This document shows positions 43,756 to 55,700 of a stretch of DNA of 64,000 nucleotides, in pieces. Source of the stretch: Culex pipiens pallens (Eukaryota; Arthropoda; Insecta; Diptera; Culicidae); the NCBI RefSeq assembly GCF_016801865.2, contig NC_068939.1:40896747-40960746 (forward strand). Direction: 5' to 3'. The number at the start of each line of letters is the position of its first letter. Within the stretch, counting starts at the first letter, position 1. A model generated the notes under the pieces. That model had not been told where the DNA came from, did not search any database, and saw only the letters and a program-made list of their open reading frames with translations. A program made the position numbers and the translations under genes.

Positions 43756-46700
43756 TTAATTGTGGTGGTCCTGATGATGCTGTTGCTGCTGCTGCTGATG
43801 CCCTTGGTTATCCATCTGAAGCTGCTCGAGCTGCAGTTGCTTCCGGATGGCGCCAAGCTGGGTTAGCACCCTCGGGGATTCCGCGGATACTTTGGTGCGC
43901 TCCACAGCGGGAACCTGAAAAAGGTAAGAAACAGGAAAGTTGAAGATTTTCTAATAAATGTTTTGTTATTAAAGAGGTTTTTTTTTTGTGGCATGCACTA
44001 GTTTGTGACCAAGAAAGGGGATTTCAACCAAAGAATCAGAGTTGTATTTACATTGAGTTATTGATTTCTCAAAGATAGATAGCTTTGGATAGGTGTGTTT
44101 CAAAATAGTATTATAGTGAGACTCGGACCATCTAACTTACCAGGAAATTTTCTCTTACAGAAAATTCAGCTGCGTAGAAAAACCATAACGGGTTATTCGA
44201 TTGTTTCAGTATCATTAATTGTGTTTTTTATTTGCATATTTTTTCAAAAGATTTTTTATGTAGATTTCAAAATATTTTATTCAAATCATCAAATAAATTA
44301 ATGTTTGAACATGATGATTGTGTAATGTATACCGGAAAACTTAATTCCATAATGTGCTAACAATTTCAAAGGGCAAAAGTTTGTGTTTTAAGTCGATTTA
44401 AAATGTTTTATGGTTTGAAAACCAATTGGACAACCAAAAATGGTTTTATTCCATTTGTTAAACATTTTCAAAATCGGCAAACAATATTTTTCAACATTGA
44501 CAGTAGGAGCGATAGTCCCAGAGCAATTGAGCAATGCCAACCCAAAACAAGAATTGTATAGGTACTTTCCTGGGTGCTGAAAAGACAGAATGCGTAACGT
44601 GATTTTTGAAAGCTCCCCGCTGCCCCCCACTAATACAACTGCACTACAGCTGTAAACATAAACAAAGTAGAAGGCTATGTTCAAGCTCAAGCGTGACATA
44701 TTTTTTGCTGCTGAAGTGAATTGTTTTGAAACATTTTGGATCTGTTGATGTTAAAGTTTTCGCTGAAAAAATTAAGTGCTTCGCGCTTTTTCTTCGTAGA
44801 CTAAACGATGGGAGGCCAAAAGAGGCTTTTTTTGTTTTCCACGTGATGACAAAACAAAGTAAATTATAAATCGATCACAATACTTGCCACTTTTTGGTAG
44901 CATTTTGCGAACAGTAAATTGGTTCCGCTTTGACAGTTCTAAATTGAGGCCGCTTTTCGAACCACTATTCTGCACCCAGGTACTTTCTTACTCGACCCTC
45001 TCCGATTTCAATGAATCTCGAGATTGACATTTGAGAAGGGCGTAAGTATTTTTTTTTGTATTTCGTAATTTTATTATAGCTGTATCTCAAATTTGAAGTT
45101 GAGCATGAGTAATTTATTTCGTTAAAAAAAATTCTGATGTGGCCTTAAATGTTAAAAAACCAGACGAAACATGCCAGATAGAGTAACTCTCCAAAAAATA
45201 CAAATAAAAAAACATTTGTTAAAACTGCGTTTTTGAAAAGTAGCTCAAATGTAATTTTTATAATAGCTGGAATAGATTCTTTAGACAATTTTACATAAAC
45301 GTCTCCATATTGACCATTGTCCTAAATCCAACCCTAGTAAAGATACAGTGGTTTTAAAATAAAGGGGTTGAAAAATCAGATATTTTGGGCATTTTGTGAT
45401 TTTTAGCCTTTTTCTATATGTGAGCCTAGATTTTTCAGTCTCGAAAATATTTTCAACGGAAAGCTCGCCCAATTTCTCATTAGTTTGCCTTTGACAGTAC
45501 AAAATTTAACAAAAAAAAAACAGTTTTAATAAATAATATTTTCTTAGGAGAGTTGCCCCATCCTGCATTTTTCATGACATCTTGTGCTATTTTCACAAAA
45601 ATTTGGAACGAAAAAAAATCGTTGACTTTTGAACTGTAAATTTTACTGTGAAAGTAGAATTACAAAATATACTTGGATTAAAGTATAATTGTTAGTCTCA
45701 AAAATCAGACCTTTTTTCAGTGTTGTTGAAATATCAAACTATCAGCTCTCAATTATCATCCCTGAATACTCATGCCCAAAATACAACTGCTCTTCTCTCC
45801 GTATTGAAACTCTCAGCGCCGAACATAGCCGAAAACATTTTTGTGTTTACACACTCGCGTTTGACATTCTCCTTTTCTCTCTCATTCCCGCTTTCACGAT
45901 CATTCCACCGCAACAACGATCAACCTCAAAAGCCGTTACAAAACCAATTTCGCAAGCGTAGTTTCACAGAACGTCATGCGTGGTCGGCTCCTAATCCGCC
46001 GTTGCGCGTTCTTTCATTACAGTTTTCGGAGAGACTCGGAGACTCAGCGGTGAGAGCGGTAAGTCGAGGAAAAGGAGAGGAGTGATAGAGAGAGAATGCC
46101 ATCGCTGGGAATAACGAGACACAAGAAGAGATCTTACAAGCTATAGTGACGGTCGCTATACTCTATGATGGTTTTGGTGTAGAGATAATCAAATCGTAAC
46201 TTTTCTATCACCTATTTGCAACAACGCCTTTTTTAAATATTTCAAAATTTGAATCTTCTTGACATTCGCCACGATAGTTTTTTAAGCATAAATTTTGAGG
46301 TACAGTCATCCCACATATTCGGAACACCCACAAATTCGGAACACTTTTGTGGTAATTTGTCAATAGAATGCAAAATGCAACTTTTCTGCCGACCTTGCTA
46401 TTTTTAAGGCCTTTATTTGGACATTCTCTTGCTATTTCACCAGTAAAAGTAATACTTTTCAAACAAAAACTGCATTTCAAGACTATTTTATCCAGAGCAG
46501 CAAAATACTGCCTCCAAATTGCCCGTTCCATGATTGTGGGATGTTTTTGTGTCTCCCACAATTGTGGAACACCTGAATTTAACTGATATTTTCACAAAAA
46601 AGTTATCAGACCATTCATAAAACATCACTAACCATGAGTTCTGTTGGTTTCAGAGTGCAAAGTCATTATTTTGTAAAAAATATCTACACCTGGAGAGAAA

Positions 46701-49700
46701 AAAAAAGTTTGTTTACATCGTAAGAAAAAAGTGTTCCGAATTTGTGGATTTTAATGGTCAATGTTTTTCTTCGAAAACTTGATATAAATCGTAAAAATGT
46801 ACAGCCGGTCTATACATCAATCGGAAGATCGCAAGAAAAGCTATCACATGAAGGTAAAAGCAAATCATTATGTTCAATTATCGATTTTATATGATTTATT
46901 GAACATTGGTCGATCTGTAAACTGTTCCGAATATGAGGGATGAGTGTACTTATAACTAAATTTAATTAAATTTTCATTAGAGGCTTATGGGACTTATGGA
47001 ATGACCTTCCTAGTGAAGTGTAAATATTGCAGATCTGGATGACATATTTATTGTCATACACACTTAATGATTCAACCAGATAAGATTAAAACGGAAATGG
47101 TTTTATCAGATGATTTCCCAAGCTATTGCCAAATTTGCTGGTTGATAAGTCCCAGACAAACGATACAACGATTCAGTCTTCGATTGAGCGCTTGTGAGGT
47201 GAGATGGAACGTAATACCTGCAAGACATATTGATGCCACTGTGCTTTCTTTTGTAATTTACTTTTTTGAAAGTTTTATAAAATGCGATAAAAAATTGTAG
47301 TGTTTCATATAATTTGCAAAAAAAATAATTAGTTGATTGAAAAATGTTGAAAATTGTTGAGGCACACTAGCATCCAAGTTAAAAAAGTGGTAAAATATTT
47401 GTGCTAATCTTGGTACCATGTTTCAAACTCAAGGCAAACGTACCCAAAAAAAATGCATCCGTTACAAACCGATCCCGGTAAGCTCGTTGAGGCTAATCTC
47501 TCCAGCAGACGCAACAGTATTTTCAACAGACAGCTACTGATTGCCGCAGATGGTGGAGATATTGGTACAATCAAAACCCTTATCGAATCCGGTGCCGACG
47601 TGGACTTTGTAGATAACGACGGAAATACGGCGTTGCACTATGCGGCTTCGAGGGATAGGCTTGAGGTGGTCAGATTGCTGGTGCAGCAAATGACGGATGT
47701 GAACGTTGAAAACAATTGCAACCGGATGCCGCTGGATCTTGCGCGGAAACGGGGCGATGTTGTGATTGTGGACGCAATTGAAGAGCAGATATTGAAGAAC
47801 TCACTAGCGGTTCTGAAGGAAAGGTGTCCAGGAAGGCAACAGCAGTCTCATCTGAAGCCACAAAAGATCCACTTTGTCGAGAATACCTTTTCTGGAAAAT
47901 ATTTTACCAAGTTGTCGTTCAAGGACGTAGAGAACATCTTGGACATGTTGTATACAAAAAGCGAAACTGAAGTTATGTTTGGTGCAGTGAAAGTTGAATG
48001 TTTAAGTGAAACAATTAAGGAAAGTCTGAAAACAAACAAAACTTGTGTATTTTTAGTTGAACTAAACGAACAGCACTGGGCAACGATAGTTAAATTCACT
48101 AACGCTGATAAAAAATCATTTCGATACATTTGTTGCAACCACAAAGATAGTAACCATCAAGTGCTGTTAAAAGTTATAAAAGATTTGCAAATAGTTGACC
48201 ATGAACAATACAATTTTCCACAATGTAACGTCAATGATTCGGCCATAATTGCTACTAAATGTGCCGAATTTGTATATCACGACAAATTGTATGATGTGAG
48301 CAAGCTTGAGAAAATAAATACCAAAGAAGAAAGAATACTTTTTGCTAACTTGCTAAACGAAAAGAAAAGGACAGAGGAGAAAATTCAATCCTGTTTGCAA
48401 TCATTGAAACAATGGAACCAAACTTACGATCGCAGCGAATTTAATTTCAAAAATTCTAACATTTTTGTATTGTTTTTGGAAACATTTGCTTTGGAAGACA
48501 CTTATCCGGTATTCCCAAGTAATGGTGAAGAAGAAAACAAAGACATGTTGAAAAAAATCAAGAAAATTAAAAAAGAGTATTTTTCGCACTTTTATTTTAA
48601 ACCCAAAAATCACAAAACCGAAGGACAGCCAGATTTGGGGCTCATAAGTGATGCCAGAAGTAGTATTCTGCATGGAAGTCGAATCGTGACTTCTGAGGAT
48701 TTTAGTAAATTTGTCGGCGAAGGAATAAGCGTTAAAGATTTTTTCCTCAAATTGGAAAAGTTCACAAATAAAATACATAATAAATTAAAAGGTAAATGTG
48801 GCCTGGTGCATCATACTCTGAAGTGTAACTCATTTTTAGCACCGAAAGATTCGTTTAAAGAACAAGGAACAAAAGAAGGAGAGCAGGAATTTCTTGAATC
48901 ATTTGTAACTCAATTGTACTCCCCAGAAAAAGAATTAAATTATGAAATGTTAGAGGAGCTAATGTTTAATTTAGCGGTTAACGTGATTCCATTGTTGGAC
49001 AACAAAAAGCAAACTTTTAAGCCGCTAAGTTTATTACGAAACAGACTAATTCATGACTTTCATAAATACAGTGATAATCAGGAGCGATTAAGGGAACTAA
49101 AGCATCTTGCCTTGGATTTAAAATCAAAACTCTATAAATATTTCTACGCCAGCAAAATCCATAATGCATTGAAAAGCACTTGCCTTCACAAAACTAGCGA
49201 GCAAATCAACTTTGAACTAATTAGAACATTGCGAAATTTCGAGGAAAACTTCGCCAACAAAACCAACGTCGTTGCAGCAACAAACGCAAATAGTTTTGAA
49301 TTTGTTTTTGAACAGTCTATTTTTTCAGAAAGGAGGGAAGAAATCGAAAAACTAGTGCATCAATATTGCAAATTTATTATTCCCATTGAACATGATCTTG
49401 AAAATAAAGGTGCTTTGACAGGTGAAGATGATGATAACAATTTAATTAATTTGCAAAAAAGAGAGCTTTTTGAGGAATTCTTAAAAATTAAAGATAACTA
49501 TTCTCAACACTGTGAAGATGTCAGACAGGAGAAGCTTATTGAGTTAAAAAATAAGTTAATCATCTTAGGTATAAGTGAACATACCATCACCAAAATCTGG
49601 GATTGTTATGTTAACAATGACCATGTTTTTGAAGCGGATACTGAAAGAGAGATAAAACGAATAATCGACAGTATTGCCGTTATAAAACATGTGCTGGTGA

Positions 49701-52700
49701 ATCACACGGTGCCTTTCGAAACTGTTATGTCTTCATACGAGATGAACGACTACAAAAGGATGAAAGAACAGGTCGAAGGTAATCATAACGCAGACGATAT
49801 AATAGATAAGTTCAAGTGCCTTCCTAGAGGAAATTGTTTAATGAGTATTGGTGGAGATGAAGTCAAAATCAATGTTGTCACCACTATTGTTGGGGCAATG
49901 AATCTTTTTTATAAATGTTATAATAAATACCGAATTAAATTCAACAACGCCATTGAAGCATTCAGTGATGAATACTTTCTCAGCAAATTAGTAGAAATAG
50001 ACATTAAATTTAATCCGGAGACTGAATTATATGCGTTTTTGATAGTGAAAAAGTTGTTGCATATTGAGTACACTGCCCCATATATTGTGAAGGTACTTGA
50101 AGCATTTCCGAACGTTCTGATCGAAAAGGAAGATTTGAAGAAATTACTCGAAAATCTTTGCGAAAAAGATTGTCGTCTGCCATATTTGACAACTTTGGTA
50201 GATGTTAGAAAGTCCGATTCAAATTTCAATATATTCGAGGAAATTTTATCTTTAACTTTTAAAATGGACTCCCTTAGTTCGAAAATCTTGAAGCATGTAA
50301 TGCAAGGAGCAGACAATATTGAAGGAATTCTAAAGGTTGCGTCCGGCGGAGCAACATTGTCCCAACTACGGCTTATTTTTCTAACATTACAAGGAGTCCT
50401 TATCGAGTTGATATTTGAGAACAAGTTCACAGTAGCAGAAAAGATAGTAGACCTTGAAATAATGCAAACACTTCGAGCGAGTTCAGTGGATAGAGAATTG
50501 ACCATAATTTTCAACGATTTATTATTATTGGCTGCAAAAATTAAAAACTTTTGTGGTAAAGACAGAAATTTGCCTAAATTATACCAACAATCTTTAGATT
50601 TGCTAGGAAGCATTAAACATCCCAGCAATTTGCAGGTATTGCTCAGCATGAGCCGAAGAGCATATACGAATCAGTTATTGAATGAACTGGACGAAGCCTA
50701 TATGGAATATCAACGTTTATATGAAGAGATCATAAAGTATTGCTTGGACATCAATGATTTGCCTAAACACGACGCCTCTGAGTTGCTTGAAAAAGTTTTA
50801 AAGACAGATAAATATTTGAATTTGATGATCGATTCCGACCACGATCAAAAATATTTGACCCTCTCGAGGATTAAAGCTTCCATGGCATTCATACTAGAAA
50901 TTCAACGGAAATATAAAGCAGCACTGTGCATTTATAGAGATATATATTGTACTCTAAGCAGCTTAGGAGAACCTAAAATAAATATTTCACGCTCACTTAA
51001 AAGTATCGCAAGAGTGGAAAGTTTTATTGGAAAGATTTATTGCGAAGAAAAAACATACGACTCGTTGAAAATGGCTTCTGAATATTACATGGATTCTTTA
51101 ATTTCATATATCAAATTGCTAAAAATTTATAACACCTTATATGGTAGCATCCATCCCACTATTCAGGCCACAAGTAGGCTAGTTAAGTTTAATGTGCTTA
51201 AGCCCCTTAGAAATGTTTGCATTCATCTGGCACAGTGCCGAGAAACCGATGAAGCTACTAGGAGAGATATTTACAATAAAACGGAAAAACTTAAGGAAGA
51301 ACTAAAACTAATTGAGTGTTGATTCAAGGCAGCATCAGCTTTGGCCACTTATTTAAAAAGCACTTAACGACGTTTTAAATTTATTTTAAGTTTATGTTTA
51401 TATAAGAATCAATAAGTAGACTTTTACAACAACCTATAAATTGAACATTTAAAATAAATCATAAAAAAAAAAACATTTATATTGCAACATGTGATTCGGT
51501 TTTAACCATTTCTAATGTCTTTTATTTCCCTTAGCAAATTCTGAGCTATCATGCGTGGAATCTCATCTCCCAAATTTCACCGCCCCATCTTTCAGTCGCG
51601 AAATTCTCTGCAAAAAAAAATCGCCTGCCTCAGTAGCCATGTAAGCCGCCACAAAACAAAATTTGCCAACGCAGTTTAACGGGGCGTAATCCGTGGTCGG
51701 GTCCTAATCTTCCTCTCCCGTTTTTCCCATTGCGTTTTTTTTTTTTCTGAGAAAACAAAAGAATCTTCGGCGAGTGTGCGTGGACGAGAAAAAAGGAAGG
51801 GGTGATAGAAAGAGAACGCTTTTGCTGGCAATAACGGGATACAAGAAGAGAACTCACAAGCAATGGAGGCGGTCGCTATACCTTTTGATATTTTGATGCT
51901 AGAATCGTCAAATGATAGTTTTTTCTATCATTCATTAACAACACAGACAGCAGTACAAATCTCGCTGATTGATTTTGGTGCAGATGATCGGTAATGCGAA
52001 TTAAATACAGATCATATAAGGGTGATGATCAGATTTCAATCAATTTCTAAGTGATGGACGGCATCACTGCAGCTTAGGGTGACAATGAAAAAATCGACCA
52101 CGGGGATATCCCCTGACTCGATTCCTTAGGCAAAAATAAGTGCCTGTGCAGTTTTTAAACAAAATCGGTTTAGCTATAAGGTCGCTGTACATTGTTTAAG
52201 TCTGTGAAAAAAATCTTTTCATACAAAAACATCTTCTTCAATTTCAATTTGTGCTTATTAGTTGTGCTTATCAGTTTACAAATGTGGTATTTAGTTTACT
52301 TGTACTGCCGTTCTACGCATAATTGTCCAATGTTCAAAAAAGTGCAACTGAGAAAAACGCGATTGAAATTTTTAGACCGATTTCTGTGTTTCTACGCATA
52401 ATTGTCCCGTGGGTTCCTATTCGCCCTATGTGTATCTAATCGCCCCAGTTAGCAGTTTATCATCATTATTTGTGATTCTCTTGCTATAAAACCGGTAAAC
52501 AAGATAGAATGCTAAGTAAAAGTAATGCTTTCGTGATGGTAAATACTTGGTGGGACAATTATGCGTAGAAGTTCAACGATGGGACAAACAGACTTGGTGT
52601 TGTTTTTAATGAGTTTCCGAACAAAGTACCAGATTTTATGTGTTTTTTTTAAAGTACACATCAGACTAAACTTAAAAATGTCATAAAGTCAAAATCGTCC

Positions 52701-55700
52701 CAAACTGACATGGGACAATTATGCGTAGAACGGCAGTGTAGGTATTGATGAAGACTGTTCAGAAAAAATAGGCACGCGAGTTTTTTCCACTTTCAAATTA
52801 TTTGTTTTATGAAAAAAAGCAATTTCTCAAAACTCTTTTTAAGCTTTTGAAATTAATTAAAATTCGCAACTAAAAAATGGAACATTTGTGAAATTTTCTG
52901 ATCTTTTCAAACAAATATTTAGAAAATTTAGAAATCAAGACTAACAATTTAAAGAAGCGTAATATTAGATAATTGGCCTTTTGGAAATGCTTGTCTTTAT
53001 TCCACAATTTTCAAAATATTTTTTTCGAAGCGATAAGAAAATCTTACAAAACGGGGTTTGCATGTAAAATTGTATTTTTTTGTATGGGGCGTGAACAATC
53101 GCATCCTGCAAAATGAAAATAAAAGTATAAATTCAACTTACGTCCCACTTCTTCTCGGTGGTCTTCATCGCGTCACTCTTCACGTTGTCCGGTCGATCGC
53201 TGACGTACACTTTCGGCGGCGAAAGCGATGGCAGCTTCGCTCCGTTCCCCCCATTTCCGGCCATCGCCGACGGCGACAACTTTTCCCCGTTCAGGACGTT
53301 CCCATTCTTGAGGTTGTTGTTCTGCCTCATGCCCCGCTTCATCCAGAGCGTGTTGTAGTGGCGCACGTACTTCGAGATCCGGTCGTCCATTTCGTCCGTC
53401 GTCACGTCATCGGTGTCCTCGTGGCGGCCGTGTCCCAGGTTGTTGTCCACAAAGACCTCCCCGTTGCGGATGTTGACGGCCACTCTCGGCTCTGGGGTCT
53501 TTTTGCTTGGGTGGAAGAGCGATTCCTTGGCGATGTTGACGGAGTAGGGTTGTTTTTTGTAGTTGTTCCGCACGATCACCGGGTTGAGCACGGCCAGGTC
53601 GTGGTCGTTGTCACTTTCGTGGTACTGAATGTCGATGATTTTGTACGGGTTGGTGGGGGAAGTTCCGGTGGTGGGATAGGCTGGCCTCGGATCATCCTCT
53701 TCGTCGTCTAGCATTTCCATGGAGCGTAACAGTTTGCTCCTCTGCCGCTTTAGCTCCGACTGAGCCTCCTTCTGCATCCGGCTGTTCTCCATCGCCTGCT
53801 GGCAGATCGCACACAAGCTCTTCTTAACGGACCTCTTCATAACGCGGTCACAGTTTGCGCACAACTTTTCTATCCGTTTTCGGCAGTTCAAACAGTTGTG
53901 CTCCTCACCCGTCGTCGTCCCCTTCCTGTGAGACTTTGGCGTCGTCATGCTCGCGTGATGCTGATAATGGTGCCTCGAGTGTGTCCGCGGCGGTAAAAAC
54001 GACCGATCAATGTCCGCCCGGCAGTTCTTGCAGTACTGGTACCGGTTCCCAGGTTGCTGACCCACGGACTCGCTGGAAGAATCGTACTCCATCTCCGAAG
54101 ACAAACTGGTCGACGCAAGGCTGGCCGGATTTTGCGCCGAGTTGCTAAAGTAGCGGTACACTTTGTCCTTGCCCGGGTGGGCGGGACCACTTCCGCCGAG
54201 ATGACTGACTTTGCGCTGCTGCTGGGACGAGTCCAGGTAGATCTCCTTGCCGTTTTCGGACAGCGTCTTGCGGTCGGCGTCGTACGGATTGAATACCTTG
54301 TGGTCGTTCTCGAGCTTCGAGAGAAGCTGCAGCCGGCGGATGTGGTTCTGCTCGTTGGCGAGACGAATCTGATTATTGAAAATAATTGGTGGTGATTTGG
54401 TATTCCTTCAAATAACTGTTTCAAATTGTTACCTTTTCGCTGCGTTGCTTCTCGCGTTCCAGTTCTTCCTCGAGTTGCATGGTTTTCAGCTGTTGCTCCA
54501 AACGACTGTGAAAAAAAAACGAATCGGTTATTCACGTGTTTTGTGGTTGACCTGGAAAAACAAATGTTCAGAGCTAATTTGTTTCCTTTAACGCTGAAAT
54601 ATGTCCCAAGTCAGTTTTACAAAACAACATGAACTGTTTTCAGGGTTGTTACTGAAAAATCGAGAATAAAATTTGCGCCGACCTAAAATTCAATCCGCGT
54701 CGACATAAAAGTTTGTCAATACAATGCAGACTCGATTATCCAAAGGCCTCGGAAAATCGAATCACGAAAAAAAAAATCGCTGTTTTTTATGACCCCTAAT
54801 TTACCCCTATTTAAAAGTTATTAAAATAATCTATCAAAGATGGCGGCCAAAATGGCGGAGATTAAATATTGGAAAATTGTTTTTTTTTTAATTTAATAAG
54901 GCTGGTACAAATATTTTTAAAAGTTTTTGTCACCCCCCCCCCCCCCCCCCCACCCTTCAAAATTGGCCCGAATCAGGGGGCAAAAAAAATATTTTTACAA
55001 TAAACTTCAAAATTTCAATGAAAATTCAAGTGCGACCAGCTGAAATCAAATTAAAATACATTCTCCTGCGTTTAAAATAATTTTTAGCATGTTTGGGTTT
55101 AATAAAAAATCTTAAGATTTTTTGAAAATTTTCGATGCAAAATCTTTTTTTTCGATACAATTTTTGTTTTTGTCAGATCTTAGATTTTTTGAAAACTAAT
55201 GATTGCAAAACAACTGAACTAGTGTAAAATGCATTTTAAAACACTTTTTTCATTTAAATGTGAAGACTATGGCTTGTTATTTAAATTTTTATATTTTTTT
55301 TATTTTTTTGCCCCCCCCCCCCCCCCTTGGCCACGGCCTGGGCCGAGGGACAAAAACTTTTTTAAATATTTGCATCGGCCTAAGCATTCAACCATTCAAA
55401 TTTGACTAAATGGGGTCGCATTCGACTTTGATATTAAATTTGATGTTAAAAGCAATAAAACGAAAAAAAAATTAGATCGTGATTCGATAATCCGAAGGTT
55501 TCTATGGGGCTTCGGAATTTCGGATAATCGAGATTGGACTGTATTTCTTTTAATGGAAAAAAATATATATTTTTTAATTTTAAAATAAAATATAAAAAAA
55601 ATATATGGAGTATCCGAAACCCTCACCAAAGTTCCACTCTCGAAAATTTAATCTCGAAATTTATGTTTTTATTCAAAATCATTTTTTTTTCAAATTTAAA

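Noticed and set aside
45689..46085. Overlapping ORFs of 90 and 121 codons upstream of the ankyrin gene
   Set aside because: They cover direct repeat A; the downstream copy does not keep these frames open, so they are not conserved.
45931..51942. LTR retrotransposon formed by the direct repeats around the ankyrin gene
   Set aside because: The repeats lack clear TG...CA ends and a primer-binding site. The gene between them has no gag, protease, reverse transcriptase or integrase, so a true LTR element is not supported.
53058..53711. 217-codon plus-strand ORF near 53 kb
   Set aside because: Shadow of the 409-codon CSPP1-like exon on the minus strand, which has matching splice sites and phases.
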